From: Lytechinus variegatus
Lineage: Eukaryota; Echinodermata; Echinoidea; Temnopleuroida; Toxopneustidae
Length of the DNA stretch: 64,000 bases
Assembly: GCF_018143015.1 (NCBI RefSeq)
Contig: NC_054741.1
Location: 66,402,754 to 66,466,753 of the forward strand
Direction: 5' to 3'
The notes beneath the pieces are model-generated. The model saw nothing but the letters and a program-made list of their open reading frames with translations, ran no database searches and was not told the DNA's origin. The stretch's first letter is position 1, and each line of letters starts with the position of its first letter. Of the stretch, positions 33,101 to 45,225 are shown one piece after another. The position numbers were made by a program, and so were the translations under genes.

Positions 33101-36100
33101 TGACGTCACAAATCAAATAATTGAAATTCTAATAACTTTTTAATTATTTGATGAATTTTTCTCAAACCTTCGGCAATATTTTTTATTATTTTTTCTGCTA
33201 TTTTTACAATAAACTTTTTGTCAGGGTGAACTTCCCCTTTAATACTGGCATCCAAAGGCGCAAGGCCCGTACAAGTAAGACCTACAATAAGTTTACTTTG
33301 TTTTGTTGGGAATCCGAGAAACCATGGCAGTAGTATACTGCTGTGGTGGCTTTCTACAATACCAAGTAAGTACTGGTCATGAGCCTTTGGATGAATTGCA
33401 ATAATACCTACTTTATTTCAGGAAATTATTTCACAATTGTTCCAACAAATATAGTGCCTATCGAATTTTTACAATAATAAAACGGTCACCGAAAGTGAAG
33501 GGCTTGCTGAAGGGACATTTCGTTTAAAAAGACCCCTCGGTCCACCTTTTCTTTCCACCAGAAACTTCATTGTTGAGAGAGAAGGATGATTTATAACATC
33601 CCTAATTATTCTAGAACTTTAAAGACATTACCATTGAAAAAAAATGATTAAAAAATCTCAGTCTCCTGAAAGGTATTTCAGAAAGCCGTTCGTAAGTTAC
33701 GAGCGACTTTGCTTGCGACTGGTGATCCTTTCTTGTGGTAAATGATACACACCTTATTTTCATTGGTGTTGATTTAGGTCCTAAGAAAGGCTCATCGGTC
33801 GTTCGAAAAGTCGCTCGCGACTTGCAGACAGCTTTATGAAACACCCACCAGAATCTATATTTCGTTCGAAATTCATCAGAGTTGTTACAGATACTCACCC
33901 AATTCCTCATCGCCGTTGGATAATCTTGTTAAGAAGAACGTCAGGGTTCCAATAGTGAAGACCATGTCAATCTCAAGAAACGCCTGCCAGATAAACAACA
34001 AAATAAACGGAGTCGACACAATACATGAGCTGAGGCTTCCGTATTCTTTGATCTTTCGCTCTTCGACATCAGAGATATCGTATTCTGGTTTGACTGATTC
34101 TTCCTGGGACCTGTCGGTCTCTCTGCCGATGTCCTCGCTGGTGGAGTTCACTCCATCGAGTCTGTAACTCCCATTGACACCTGTTATCTCCGAGTCAGGG
34201 TTACCGACGTACCCTCTGTTGTAGGTACCCTCTAGGTCTTTCACCTCCAATGTGGCCTTTGTGGTAGGCCTACAGCAGGTTACCAGTCGGTATTTCTCTG
34301 GGAGAGGCCAGGGAATGTACTTGGTGGGAAGGAAGAGGTAGGTGTTGATGTTTAGAAGAATCACTGACGCGGCCATAATGAAGAAGAAGATGTTGATGGA
34401 AAACCCTGAGTCGTGCGCCCTCTGCGTGGAGTAAAGAAAACAAGCTTGTTTCTGATATTTTTCCACAATTTGCTCAAAAAACACAATTCACATAATATCA
34501 GAATTTGCCTGCGACGATAATGTTTTCGGCGAAGATACAATTTAGATATGTAATTTTCCTTTTTATTCTGTTGAAATCTTATCATTATCATCTGTACCTT
34601 CAAAGGCATGATCCATGTTGCAACCTATTTGGTCACTTGAATTAGGGAAAATAAAAGTGATATTTGAATTTGCTATCATTTGGCATCATCTTTAAAACGC
34701 ACTATGCAAATCCAACACGTATTATTATTATCATTATTATTATTGATTTTTTCATCATCAAACAAGTGTAACAAAAGTTGACCTCACCTTTGCAATAACA
34801 AGCATGATGATAGCTGCTCCGTACATAGCATTGATTATTGTAATAACGGTAGACTTCTTTTTTCCAAAAAGATTCCCAACCTATGGAAACAAAATAGAAT
34901 ATAATTCAATTGTTTGCGAAATGAAGGTCATTGTGAAGGCGTTGAAAAAAATTGAGAAATGCAGTGCGATAGCTAGGGGCTGGAATTGTGGGATAGACTC
35001 TAATTACATCTTTATTCATGTATTTATTTACCTACACATTTTGTTCTGTTCAATGAAACTGTTCTTCCCCAATTATTTACATGTATGATTGACTGATTGA
35101 GCATTCTTCATATTTTTGATAAATCTGTATCAGTAATCTCAGCAGACTAAATTGGTACAACCACAATGCCTTAAGGCCACCGCACACCTTACGACCCGAC
35201 CGGTCGCCGACTGGCTTGCGACTGGGTGAGGGGAGAGGTGACGTCACAGCGCTGGTCATCTTCACAGTCGCAGACCGGTCAGAGACAAGTCGCAAGGAAA
35301 ATCGGAAGGATTTGACATGTTGAATCCTTATGACTGGATCGCAAGCTCAATCCAACCTCCAGCCGATCAGACAGCAGAGTTGCATAACGCGTATTATGAT
35401 AAACAACGAGCACACGCAGCAGTAAGCGCAATTTCTCAGATGCTATGCCAAAAAGCAAAAAGCGCATGCGTGAGTCGCAGATCGGATCGCAAGGTGTGCG
35501 GTGTCGAGTCTTATGACTGCCTTGCGACTCATCTTAAGGCCACCGCTCACCTTATGACCCGACTGGTCGGCGACTGGCTTGCGACTGAGTGAGGGGAGAT
35601 GAATCGCAAGGCAGTCATAAGCCTCGGCACCGCACACCTTGCGATCCTATCTGCGACTCACGCATGCGCTTTTTGCTTTATGGCATAGCGTCTGAGAAAT
35701 TGCACTTACTACTGCGTATGTGCGTTCTTTATCATAATACGCGTTATGCAACTCTGCTGTCTGATCGGCTGGAGGCTGGATTGAGCTTGCTATCCAGTCA
35801 TAAGGATTCGACATGTCAAATCCTTCCGATTTTCCTTGCGACTTGTCTCTGACCGGTCTGCGACGCTCAGCTGACAAGAGCTGTGACGTCACATCTCCCC
35901 TCACCCAGTCGCAAGCCAGTCGGCGACCGGTCGGGTCTTGAGGTGTGCGGTGGCCTTAAGGCTCATGAAATGATCTGATCGGTCTAAATTAGTTTCAGAA
36001 TTTGAAGTCTGAATGAATTCTTCTCATATACAGTCATTATGGTAATTGTAGTCCCCTTCTTTCATAGTGTCATGAACGTTGGCCTGTATGTTGTAACATC

Positions 36101-38932
36101 TAGAATTGCCAGTAGAACTATCCATGTGTGGATAGGACAGGATATAGATTTGACGTGCCCCCACCTTATTTTGCCACTATTTTCCCTATTTTATGAGATG
36201 TTTACCCGTTTTAAGTGATAAAGTGAAAAGGGTTCGTGTCAATAACTTAACAGATAGCTTCGTCCTTTTTGGTTAAAAATAGTTATTGTTTTCCCTTTTG
36301 GGTGAAAGAGCAGATTTTCATATTTCCGTGTCAAAATGTTCTAAGGATACTGACCCATATTTTGTGCACCATCTTTCAAGAAGACATGTATGAGCCCCAA
36401 ATTTTATGGAGCAGGGAAGGTGGGTATACGGGCAATGATTTTATGTTTACATTCTTAACAACCATCATACGGTAACACGTGCTGGCATCATAGGAAGAGG
36501 GGGGGGGGGGGGGCAAAGACATAGTCGTATAGAAGTGGTACCAAGATCGTACATACATCGTACAATATTCGGGAGAGCATCGAATGGTAGCCAAAGTGAC
36601 ATTATCTCAGTAATCGCACAGAGATCATACGATGCCCGTACAACACTGTATCATGACTCCGTTAAGGGCAACGATCTTTATGATTCGCAGTTTTTTTTAA
36701 CTCCACGCTAAAGAAGACCGACTGACCTGCATAGAAGAGAATAGCATGATGACCCCACCGATGGTGAAGAAGATGGTTCCAGGAAAAACAAGAATGGGGT
36801 ACGTTGGAGAACTGAGCGCCATCAAAACGTAACCAATCAGAAGCAGAATACTGTAGATATTAAAGGCAGGGGGTTGGGTGTGAACTAAGTTTTTTTTTAA
36901 TCTTCTTCTTACAAACATGTTCTGGTAAATTGCTGTATTATAATGGACAGGCTAATGAAGTGCGAGCCGAATGTTTTAAAATGAGAAAGAACTATACCAA
37001 CAGAAATGTTCTTAAGTTTATTTTTCAATACCCATTTTATCGTATCAGATTTTTTGAAATATGGTCTCTGGACTGGAAAGATAATAATTGTGGTGAATAG
37101 AATCTCCGACAATGGTATATACAAACAAAAATGATGGACGATATATAAAAACAGGGTAAGTATAATACGTATTTCAAACATACAAATGTTCGGACGACTC
37201 TAAATCCAGCCTTTGCAAACATGCGGATCTACAATAGGTAGTATTTTACTATGAAGTCATGCTGCAATTACATAAAAAAAAAACGATCAAAAATATGCCA
37301 TTCAAAATAATGCAATATATTTCATCAGACTGGGGTCAGTATTGTTCATATGACGGCAACACATTCCTTGGAATCCACCAGCAGGACTAAATTGAATTAT
37401 GATTTATAATCATCTACACGGATTTCGATTATTCCAGGGACTTCTTAAAAATGAATTTGATTGACATGATGGGCTGTATTTGATCTGAATTGAATCGTAA
37501 TATGATGTTTTTTTTTTCGTTGAATCATTTCATGAATTCTAATTCATTTTATTTATTAATGACTCGGGTAGATTGATAAACTGTGTGTCCCTGGACCACT
37601 GTGACATAATTACTGTGATTGATGGTATATCTACCTCATGACAAGTCGAGATAATCTGGTACCGAAACGATCAAAAAGGAACCCAACAGGAAACATGCAG
37701 GTTGCCTGAAGAGCAACAGCGATCGAGAACACCAGCTGAAGACGACTCTCCTGTTCCGGACACGACATGAGTCCTTCTTCCATACCGAGACCGTCAGTAG
37801 CGGTGGTGGTACTGATAAGGCTGAACTGAAGATATAATTCGCGATATATTTTGATGATGTTGATTATGACGTCAGTTGCTAGTATTCGCAATCAAAACGA
37901 GGACGGATTCTGCAATATAGTAAATCTATTGAAAATGCCCGTCAAATCACAATAGACAGCTTGAAAGCCTTTGTCGGAACTTGGTGAACCGTCCCAAGAT
38001 TTACAGCTGACGAAATAAATGCAAATACGTCGTTAGTCCAGAGTCTAGGACGACACTACTGTTTTGGTTCATCGCTATTCGACAAAGGCTTCTTTGGCAT
38101 GAAGGGCTTTCGACAATAGATTTTTTACGTTCCAAAAAGCGTCTGCATAGTGATTACAAAAACTCCCTAATTTAATGGTGGTGACGAAAGAAAGGTGGTG
38201 ATGACGATGATGCTACTGATGATGATAATGATAATAACCGTTATGCTGATAACGGTAGTATGATAATGATGGAGTGTACGGCGAAATGAAGAAGTATGAT
38301 GATGAAGAAAAAGAAAATGATGAATATAGTATCGATGAGGATAATTATATTCAGGATGGTAGCCATATAGGCCTTTTCGAAATGGTATATATATCTAAAT
38401 GTGTAAAGTCAATGGCCAAAAGGCGTGGTAGTGTTTCTCGTTCTCCTCTGCCGTTTGTGTTGTCTTACCCTGGGGCCTAATGCTAATGATTCTAATAGTA
38501 TTAAAAAGTAGATAGGAGGCTCCCTGTTTTTAAAAATACTTTTTAATCCTCCTACATTTGGATATGCATATCAAGTTTACAGTTATATTAAAAATAATGT
38601 TAAGCTACTGAGTGTATAACAATAGCAAAGCAACGACTGATCATTACTTTTTTTTCTCATACATGAAAATGAAGTACATGTAACATAACAAGGGAAATGA
38701 TAAATATGATAAAGGGAAATAATAAATATGACGCCTTATGGTATCCACTTACGTCATTGGAAGTTAATGTTGCATTTTCACTGCTCTCGCTGCAGAGGTC
38801 ACGAAAATAGCCAAGCTGTAGATAAACAAAGACGAGTGATGGCCAGCCGAACACGACAGCACCGTGTATGAGATTCTCCAAGCACACCAATACCAAAGCC
38901 ACGAGTCTCTCAAATGATATCCAGATCTTCAT
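30053..38932 (-). CDS. SLC43A3-like: SLC43A3-like MFS transporter, copy B (complete, 9 coding exons)
   Basis: Joined exons 38932-38753, 37825-37635, 36850-36727, 34880-34788, 34421-33899, 32674-32561, 31798-31603, 31076-30953 and 30154-30053 give 1647 nt, 548 aa plus TAA, all phases agreeing. Motifs match copy [11 protein letters not shown] in TM1, GFLFDRFGTRLSR after TM2, IPWPLP at 232-237, GLLMDRN at 393-399, SLQLQYLSFIF in exon 7. Exon boundaries are in the same places as in A, so the two are tandem duplicates. The polar loop after IPWPLP is unlike that of A and is rich in Glu/Asp/Ser. The start was placed at MKIWISFERL to match A; an in-frame ATG 14 codons upstream (38974) is the alternative. 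The role is inferred as SLC43-type facilitative transport (nucleobase for SLC43A3); substrate unproven. Intron 3 contains a 790-bp foldback. Confidence 0.88.
30953..31076 (-). CDS. SLC43A3-like: Copy B coding exon 8
   Basis: 124 nt. Acceptor after GTCACAG, donor [21 protein letters not shown] and FLQYPIF are the same as in A. The sequence at 30984-31090 matches A with two differences. Confidence 0.87.
31603..31798 (-). CDS. SLC43A3-like: Copy B coding exon 7
   Basis: 196 nt, phase 1 in and phase 2 out. Acceptor after TCCCCAG, donor GTAAGT. It encodes [19 protein letters not shown] and SLQLQYLSFIFIL. Confidence 0.85.
32561..32674 (-). CDS. SLC43A3-like: Copy B coding exon 6
   Basis: 114 nt, phase 1 both ends. 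Acceptor after ATGCTAG; the donor GTGATT is weaker than usual but in the position homologous to A. Contains [11 protein letters not shown]. Confidence 0.82.
32742..33238. mobile_element. TTAA-flanked TIR element in intron 5 of copy B
   Basis: AGGGGAAGTTCACCCTGA at the left and its exact inverse at the right, flanked by TTAA at 32738-32741 and 33239-33242. 497 bp, no transposase. TTAA targets are typical of piggyBac, but as the flank is palindromic other families are possible. Confidence 0.72.
33669..33849. mobile_element. MITE-like foldback, family shared with 12979-13142
   Basis: AAGTTACGAGCGACTTT and its inverse AAAGTCGCTCGCGACTT form the arms; the right end GCTTTATGAAACACCC is the same as in the copy of gene A. 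Lies in intron 5 of copy B, about 50 bp downstream of the exon 5 donor. Confidence 0.7.
33899..34421 (-). CDS. SLC43A3-like: Copy B coding exon 5 (central loop)
   Basis: 523 nt. Acceptor after CACGCAG, donor GTGAGT. It encodes [27 protein letters not shown], an acidic polar loop, then membrane segments ending in NGDEELG. A MITE-like repeat ends about 50 bp past the donor. Confidence 0.87.
34788..34880 (-). CDS. SLC43A3-like: Copy B coding exon 4
   Basis: 93 nt, phase 0 on both sides. Acceptor after CCATAG, donor GTGAGG after GCAAAG. It encodes VGNLFGKKKSTVITIINAMY. Confidence 0.84.
35171..35960. repeat. Long inverted repeat (foldback), about 790 bp
   Basis: The left arm, about 35171-35533, and right arm, about 35598-35960, are near-complementary throughout. 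Matching landmarks are GGCCACCGCACACCTTACGA / GGTGTGCGGTGGCC, ATAACGCGTATTATGATAA / TTATCATAATACGCGTTAT, and GCGCATGCGTGAGTCGCAGAT / its inverse. The 64-bp centre itself resembles the outer terminus (CCACCGCTCACCTTATGACC). It sits in intron 3 of copy B. Reading frames inside it are shadows of the palindrome. Confidence 0.85.
36727..36850 (-). CDS. SLC43A3-like: Copy B coding exon 3
   Basis: 124 nt. Acceptor after TCTACAG, donor GTCAGT after ATGCAG. It encodes ILLLIGYVLMALSSPTYP and [14 protein letters not shown]; about 80 percent identical to A exon 3 by eye. Confidence 0.86.
37635..37825 (-). CDS. SLC43A3-like: Copy B coding exon 2
   Basis: Residues 61-123 plus two bases, 191 nt (two codons longer than in A). 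Acceptor after ATCTTCAG, donor GTAGAT after ATGAG. It shares [14 protein letters not shown] with copy A and carries [16 protein letters not shown]. Confidence 0.85.
38753..38932 (-). CDS. SLC43A3-like: Copy B coding exon 1
   Basis: Codons 1-60, phase 0 at the GTAAGT donor. TM1 with [19 protein letters not shown], then an NAT sequon at 53. An upstream in-frame ATG at 38974 would add 14 residues; it has no counterpart in copy A. Confidence 0.82.
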
Positions 38933-40768
38933 TTTATCGATATTTCTTCGGTTCTGGATCTGTGTCGGAAACAATAGCGTATTTTCGCAATCAATAACTC
39001 AAACGTTTTCTGCATCGCACCAATTTTTTGGAAATGCGGGTCAAATTTGTACAGCTAAGAGGTTTTAGTCGAAAGATGGTTAATTGGGACAGCAGATCGT
39101 CCGAAGATTCGGCACCCGGGACGAAAATTGCAAACATGCCGTCTGTCCAGGACGACACTGCTGATTTTAATTAATTCACCAATTTTCGACAAAGGCTGTT
39201 ATATGTCATTGAAGGGCTTTTTCTCCCCATTATTCTGAACGGATTAGAGCCACTGTAATTTCTTGGAATATTTTATGGGCGATAGCCCCATGCACCCCCA
39301 CCATTCGACGCCAATGGTAACGCTAGTGGTATACATTGAAATAATCATGAGCATGTTTCAGGCATCCTTTTATAGGTTTACAATCTACCTTAGATGGCAT
39401 GCAGTGCTGTTTGAAACCTCACAAAATGGAATGATTTCTAAAACAATTTCAGCAGTGTACATGACTTAACAAAAGTATGCATTTAGCTTCATGGAAATAC
39501 AATTTCCTATATTGTTTCTTCAAATTAATTAATTATTGGGTAATAAACGATATTTTTGTTAATTGTCTGATTCCGAGAGGCAGGCAGTACCCTCTTCGGA
39601 CCTGGTAATTGTCAAACCTGCTCATCAAATTGGGCACTTTTACATAAATTCCACAAATGTGCTTAGCAAGTATTCAGATTTAATCTAAAGTATTCACAAA
39701 ATGATTGTACGGCTCTATCGCTTAGTTCTACCGCTATTGTATTTCCTTTACTTGAAGATTATATACTCTCCCATCCTTGCGAGGAAAAATAATTTTTACA
39801 CTTACACCGCTCAGCTATATTTTGTTTACAGAAATCAAGACGAAAACTAAAAAAAAAAGAAATTGAAAGAAAGTGGCCAATCCGACTTTCAGAAATAGAT
39901 GTTAACAGTGATGCTTTGGAAGTGCTGAGCAAATCTTCATATTACCATGATTACCATAATTACATTATGGGATCAAACGAACAATCTATCACTTCAACGT
40001 CATGATTTTGTGGGAGCTTTAATGCATTTGATCGTCCATTATGAAAGGGACAAGGGTGCTCCTCTCATGTATGACAAGAGATAACTAATATTATTTATAT
40101 AGCTGAATACATAACACCTAGCTCGAGGCATTGTCATTCACCCATTCGGAATTATTTGGATTCCGAATTTGCTATTCAAAGTCTTAAATGGGGTCAAAGT
40201 GTACATATTTAAAAAATAAAAGAATACAAAACGGTACACGAATTTATGCCACCTCATCTATAATACAATTTTTGAGGACCAGATGGAATGTCAAAACAAG
40301 TTAATCCCTATTGTAGTATTGTGTATCCTTTAAACTCTGGTGACTGTTCGATATCAAACTTGCTTAGCCCTGCCTATAAAACATTCTGATGATAACAATG
40401 TAATTACCACCTCAGTGATACCGACCCAAACCCCACTCATACATAACCCACACACATCCATTAAAGCATATGAACATGAAAAGATGCATCATGATGTATC
40501 AGCAACGTTGCATTTCTCATTTCTGTGACAAACGCCTAACGAATCAAAGAACCAATCGACGTTTATTGTAAGCATGTCAAACCAATATGCCACACCCACT
40601 TTGAGCAGCATCGGTTCAAGACTAACCTACTCATAAAGTTCGTAGTTCCTCACACAGGGTGCCTCATTTTGATTATGTGGTTTCATGATACATACGCCTA
40701 AAATGGTATTTTCGCTATTATTTACACAGTAAAAACGCTATATAATTGATTTTATACAACGCTGCTTA
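38933..40768. other. No gene seen; 5' flank of copy B
   Basis: Should hold the promoter of copy B, which cannot be placed. A segment at about 39087-39225 resembles 37985-38115 in intron 1 of copy B (shared ACGACACT, TTCGACAAAGGCT, TGAAGGGCTTT), a dispersed repeat. Confidence 0.4.
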
Positions 40769-41019
40769 CACACTAAGAAATAAAGTTTCAAAATTGAACC
40801 CCGAAAGGTTGATGCAAAATCATTTGGGGTTAAAAAACGGAACCCTGCGGTTGGGGTTCACCCTGCGGGTGCAAAACTGCACCGTCCCCTAGGGGTTCAA
40901 TTTAAAATTCAGGGGTGCAGTTTTGAACCCGCAGGGTGCAAAAATGAACCCCAACCGAAGGGTGCTGATTTTTGCATCAACCTTTCGGGGTTCAATTTTG
41001 AACCTTTATTTCTTAGTAT
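40769..41019. mobile_element. Foldback element (MITE-like)
   Basis: ACTAAGAAATAAAG and AAAATTGAACCCCGAAAGGT at the left return inverted at the right; a GAACCC(C/T)GCGG-rich interior pairs as well. About 250 bp, non-coding. Confidence 0.8.
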
Positions 41020-42554
41020 GTACCGTATGAACCTCATAGTAGTTGTTTAAAAAATTAGGAAAGTGTTCTATATCTTCAACAACAAAGTTTAATTCTTTTT
41101 TATTTAATCTTCAACATGTTCAACGAATTAAGCTTGGATGTTTAATCAACTAGTGTGGATCATATACAGCGTTGGATGAAATTTTAAACAGCATTTTATT
41201 GTATATTACATCAGTCACATCGCAATACTGGCCGATAGACGAAACCAAAACAAAGGATATGCTTGCAAATATTACGACTTTCAACGAAGATCAAACAGCC
41301 ATCATAATTCAAAAAGAAAATGCCACTATAGGCCGGATTTTTTTTATTGCTTATGAAACGTTTTATTATCGAGAATATTCTAATAGGGCAGGAGTTCCCT
41401 ATAAAAGTTGTTCGAGCTGAATTCCCACAAAATTGTTACTAAACATTAAATTTTCCAATCTTTAAATCGTTTACAAATGGCTTACATTATCATACTTAAT
41501 TTCAATAAATAACTTTAAGTCAATATATTGATAAACGATGAATCTTGCTTAGAACTATTCCTATTTTCTTTTACATTGCTCCATTTTTTCTCCTTTATAA
41601 CATTTCAATTCTATTCTTGTCTGAATAATTCTTCTCAAAGGATCGTTGCATCTGGAAGGCAATTTATTCATCATCATGTGAAATTTGAATCCAAAGGCAA
41701 TCAACTGCATATTTTGAAGAACAATTCTGGTTGATCAATCTTTTAATCAAATTGGATATGCAACAATAAGGATCTTTGTTGGCCATTAACTTTTTACAAT
41801 CGATTTAAAACAGTACAGGGTTCAACGTCTGACTGAAAGTATTTTTGTGATGTATTGTTATGTTTGCAATACCAAATATGACAATGGTCAAGTCATTTTT
41901 ATGACATCCAAGAATCAAATTTTATTTTGGTAGCTCACTGTTAAAAATAACCCTGATTTTATAGCAAAAACAAGATTTTGAAGAAAGCAATAACACAATC
42001 ATTCTGTAAATTCATAGAACGGAATTTTTTCTGCAATTTAACAGAACAGGTCTGTTGGGGAAAAGGGTGTTTTATAAGAAAGTTGTAAGGTTCAATGCAT
42101 CAAATACCAATTGCCTGTAATTTTACATGATATAATGTAACTTTACGCAATCTGGTAAGATTACAGGTGTTCTCGAGACTCATGCTGCAGGAACTTTTTT
42201 TTATTTGAAAGATTTTCAATGACGTGCATGATGTATACATACTTCTCCGGTTCTGATTCATATCAGGGTTGATGCACTTCAATTCCAAGCATCAAAGAAA
42301 TCGGATTTTCCCTTTCACAGTTGTAGGAACACCACCGACAATTTTGCAATTGACACATGATAAATGGAGCGTGGATCATGATCAATTAATCTACCTCACC
42401 CGGTTCCTCAGACCATATCAAAGGCAATGATGAATTGTTTTGTGAATTTACAGGCGATTTGCAAAGGTCGAAAACAGAGGTTCTGATCTGATATAACTTC
42501 TGTAATATTTGGAATATGTAGATTTTCATAATGCTGTAATATTCATACTCCCTT

Positions 42555-43586
42555 CAGGCGCGGATCCAGGAGGGGTCCGAGCCGGCCCCGGCCCCCCTAT
42601 TTTTTGACAACCTGCAGAAAAAAGTGTATTCTTTAACTTGATAGAAACTATGAAAAACAGAAAGAAAAGTACGAAAGAGGTATCATACCCATGATGTGTA
42701 ATTTACATCCTCGTATCGGCCCCCCGACCCAGAAAGGAAAAAAAAAGTGAGGGGAAGAATTGGAAAATAGATTATATATACAAATTTTCGCTCGCGCTTC
42801 GCGCTCGCACTGCCTGTGTAATGAATCCCATTCAAGAGGATTAAATGGCACTTATATATCCAGTTCTGAAATCAATTTGCACAATATTTTAGCTTGCATA
42901 TCAAGCTTTCATTATTTTGTTTGATTTACACAAATTGTTTATATATATCAAAATTTTCAGCTCGCGCTGCGCGCTCGCATTGTTTGATTTGTGAGTTACT
43001 CTTTGGAAATTCTTTCCAAAATTTGTCAAAATGCTCCTTTATCATATCAGTATATAAACAAATTAAGCTCGTGCTTCGCACTCGCATTATTGTTTGAGAC
43101 ACACAGCTTGTTCGCGCTTAGACTGTCCAGTTTTCAGGTAGGAATATCAGAATATTGAGCTCGCGCTTCGAACTCTCATTATTTAAATGGTGATACTTGT
43201 ATCCTCTTCATAATCACTAAAAAACAGTCCTAATTGAGTCCCTTTTCACGTTACTATAATAGAATTTCGGCTCGCGCTTCGCGCTCGCATTGTTTAGTTG
43301 GATACTTATTTTTTTTCATGATTATACAATCTCCTCAGAAACTTTAGGTCTAAGGACATAAAATATCAAAGAATTTGAGCTCGCGCTCGCATTATATATT
43401 AAGACCGCATGAGATATCTTATCTTGTTTATAACAATGAAAAATAACATATACTTAAAACTTCAGTCTTTAGTTAGGACTACCCCCAAAAACCAACAAAA
43501 AATCAGATTATAGAGGCCAATCGAGAAAAATGTTGATGAAAATATTTGTTGGCCCCCCCTATTGGCAAAAGCTGGATCCGCCCCTG
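42555..43586. mobile_element. TIR element with repeated GCTCGCGCTTCGCGCTCGC cores
   Basis: Ends GCGCGGATCCAGG and CTGGATCCGCCCCTG are inverted copies. Inside, GC-rich palindromic cores of the form GCTCGCGCTTCGCGCTCGCAT recur roughly every 100 bp (near 42787, 42960, 43068, 43160, 43271, 43379), separated by AT-rich sequence. Non-coding. Confidence 0.75.
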
Positions 43587-45225
43587 CCCTTCAACAAAAG
43601 AAAAAAAACGTTGTACGATGAGAAAGAAAATCTCACCCGGGGTTCAAAATCATCATGATCTAAACATGCTTTTCTGTTTGGATTTCACTTTGATTGCATC
43701 ATTACTTCAAGACCGTTGCCACTAATCGAGCAAATGCACCCAAATAGTTTCAAATCTGTGTGGTCAACATTTCTTATTCTTAACTTTCCTGTTTTTCTTA
43801 CCAATCTTGTCTGTCCCAACGGGATTGGCCATTGAAAAATGCTTTACTTTGGAAGTGAAATGGAAAAATAGAATACAAAAATAATAACATTAAAGAAAAT
43901 TATAGTGTCCGAAATCGACCAATTTAAATGTCTGCCTATCATATCCATGCAAAATTTCCCACTATAATAGGCAAACAGGGATAAATGGGTTATTTTTATT
44001 CAATATTAAAAGAAAATCACTATAGTCATCTTTGCATTATAAATCCAAAGCAAGGTCGAACCATCCTTGGGCGAAAAGAAAAGAATATTTTAATTGAACC
44101 ATAAATCAGCCGTTCATAAACGCAGGAATGGGTTTATGTGCAAGTGATCATTTCATATATCGTGTACAAAACAGATGAACAAAGTTGCTACCATTTAAAC
44201 GATTTAGTTCGCCTGGGTGTGGATTGTCACTCAGTGGGATGAAACTTTGTAAAAACTGAATGGAGGACGTACTGGATATATAAACAAATTAATGATGGTT
44301 TATACTAAAAACAAAATAATAATAATGATAATAATAGCCAATTTTTATAAAGCGTTGGCCCAAAGCGCGTTACAGCATATTATTACTCCGGTCATTGGAT
44401 TCATTTCAATCAAGCACGAAAAATGCACAATGTCCACTCCCTGGGGAGCATTCCTTGCATTCATCGCAGCCACATTATTATGACGCTGGCAAAATCAAAC
44501 ATACAATATCTTTCGCATCCTACCGGGTACAAAATGATGCGGCCCTATGTTCATTTTTATAAAATCAAAATCTATGTGATATTGTTATCTCATTATATTG
44601 ACCGATTGCTTAACATCGGTAAATAGTAATGATTGAAGGGATACTATGATGTTGGTGTCTGATTGTCATTTATGTGGTGTGATAATCGGGAACGATGCAA
44701 GGGTACTGTATTGTAATTTCAAAGGTGAAAATGCGTCCTTAATGTGACATCATTTTTCCTCAAAGAAACAAGTTGGGATTTATGATTCATGCATGGTCGT
44801 GGGAAGCGGGTCATTTTTAAAATCCTTTCGATATAGTGCTTATTACGTCTTTTTTGTTTTCACTTTTCCCTTCCCTTTTGATCAGAAATTGTATGATAAG
44901 AGAGGGTCGTCCGGTGCCCCAAACTCTCAACGCTCCGAGTAGACAATGATTTGAGTATATGATCGACTTTTTGAATCCTGACTAAAAAAAAAGGCAGCGT
45001 GGACTTTTTTCTTCTTAATAGTCACAACGCGAGCCAATGCTTCAATGGATGATAAATATAAATTAATTTTACTAGTAATCGATTGAGCATTACCAGATAA
45101 TCCTGGCCATTTATTTCATAAAACATCAATGACAGAATATAGCTAGAAGCCTATTTGGAACCACATTTTATTAGAAAAAAATATGTTCAAGTTCATTTAT
45201 TTCTACATTAAAGAATTGCAAAATA

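Noticed and set aside
35279-35904. Several overlapping frames of 60-91 aa on both strands with similar sequences.
   Set aside because: Mirror images created by the long inverted repeat, with no domain.
38932-38974. Upstream ATG of copy B giving a 14-residue extension.
   Set aside because: No counterpart in copy A and the added residues are polar; kept only as an alternative start.
41172-41420. 82-aa plus-strand frame starting MDEILNSILLY.
   Set aside because: Not low complexity, but no motif, no splice context and no similarity I recognise; not enough to call a gene.
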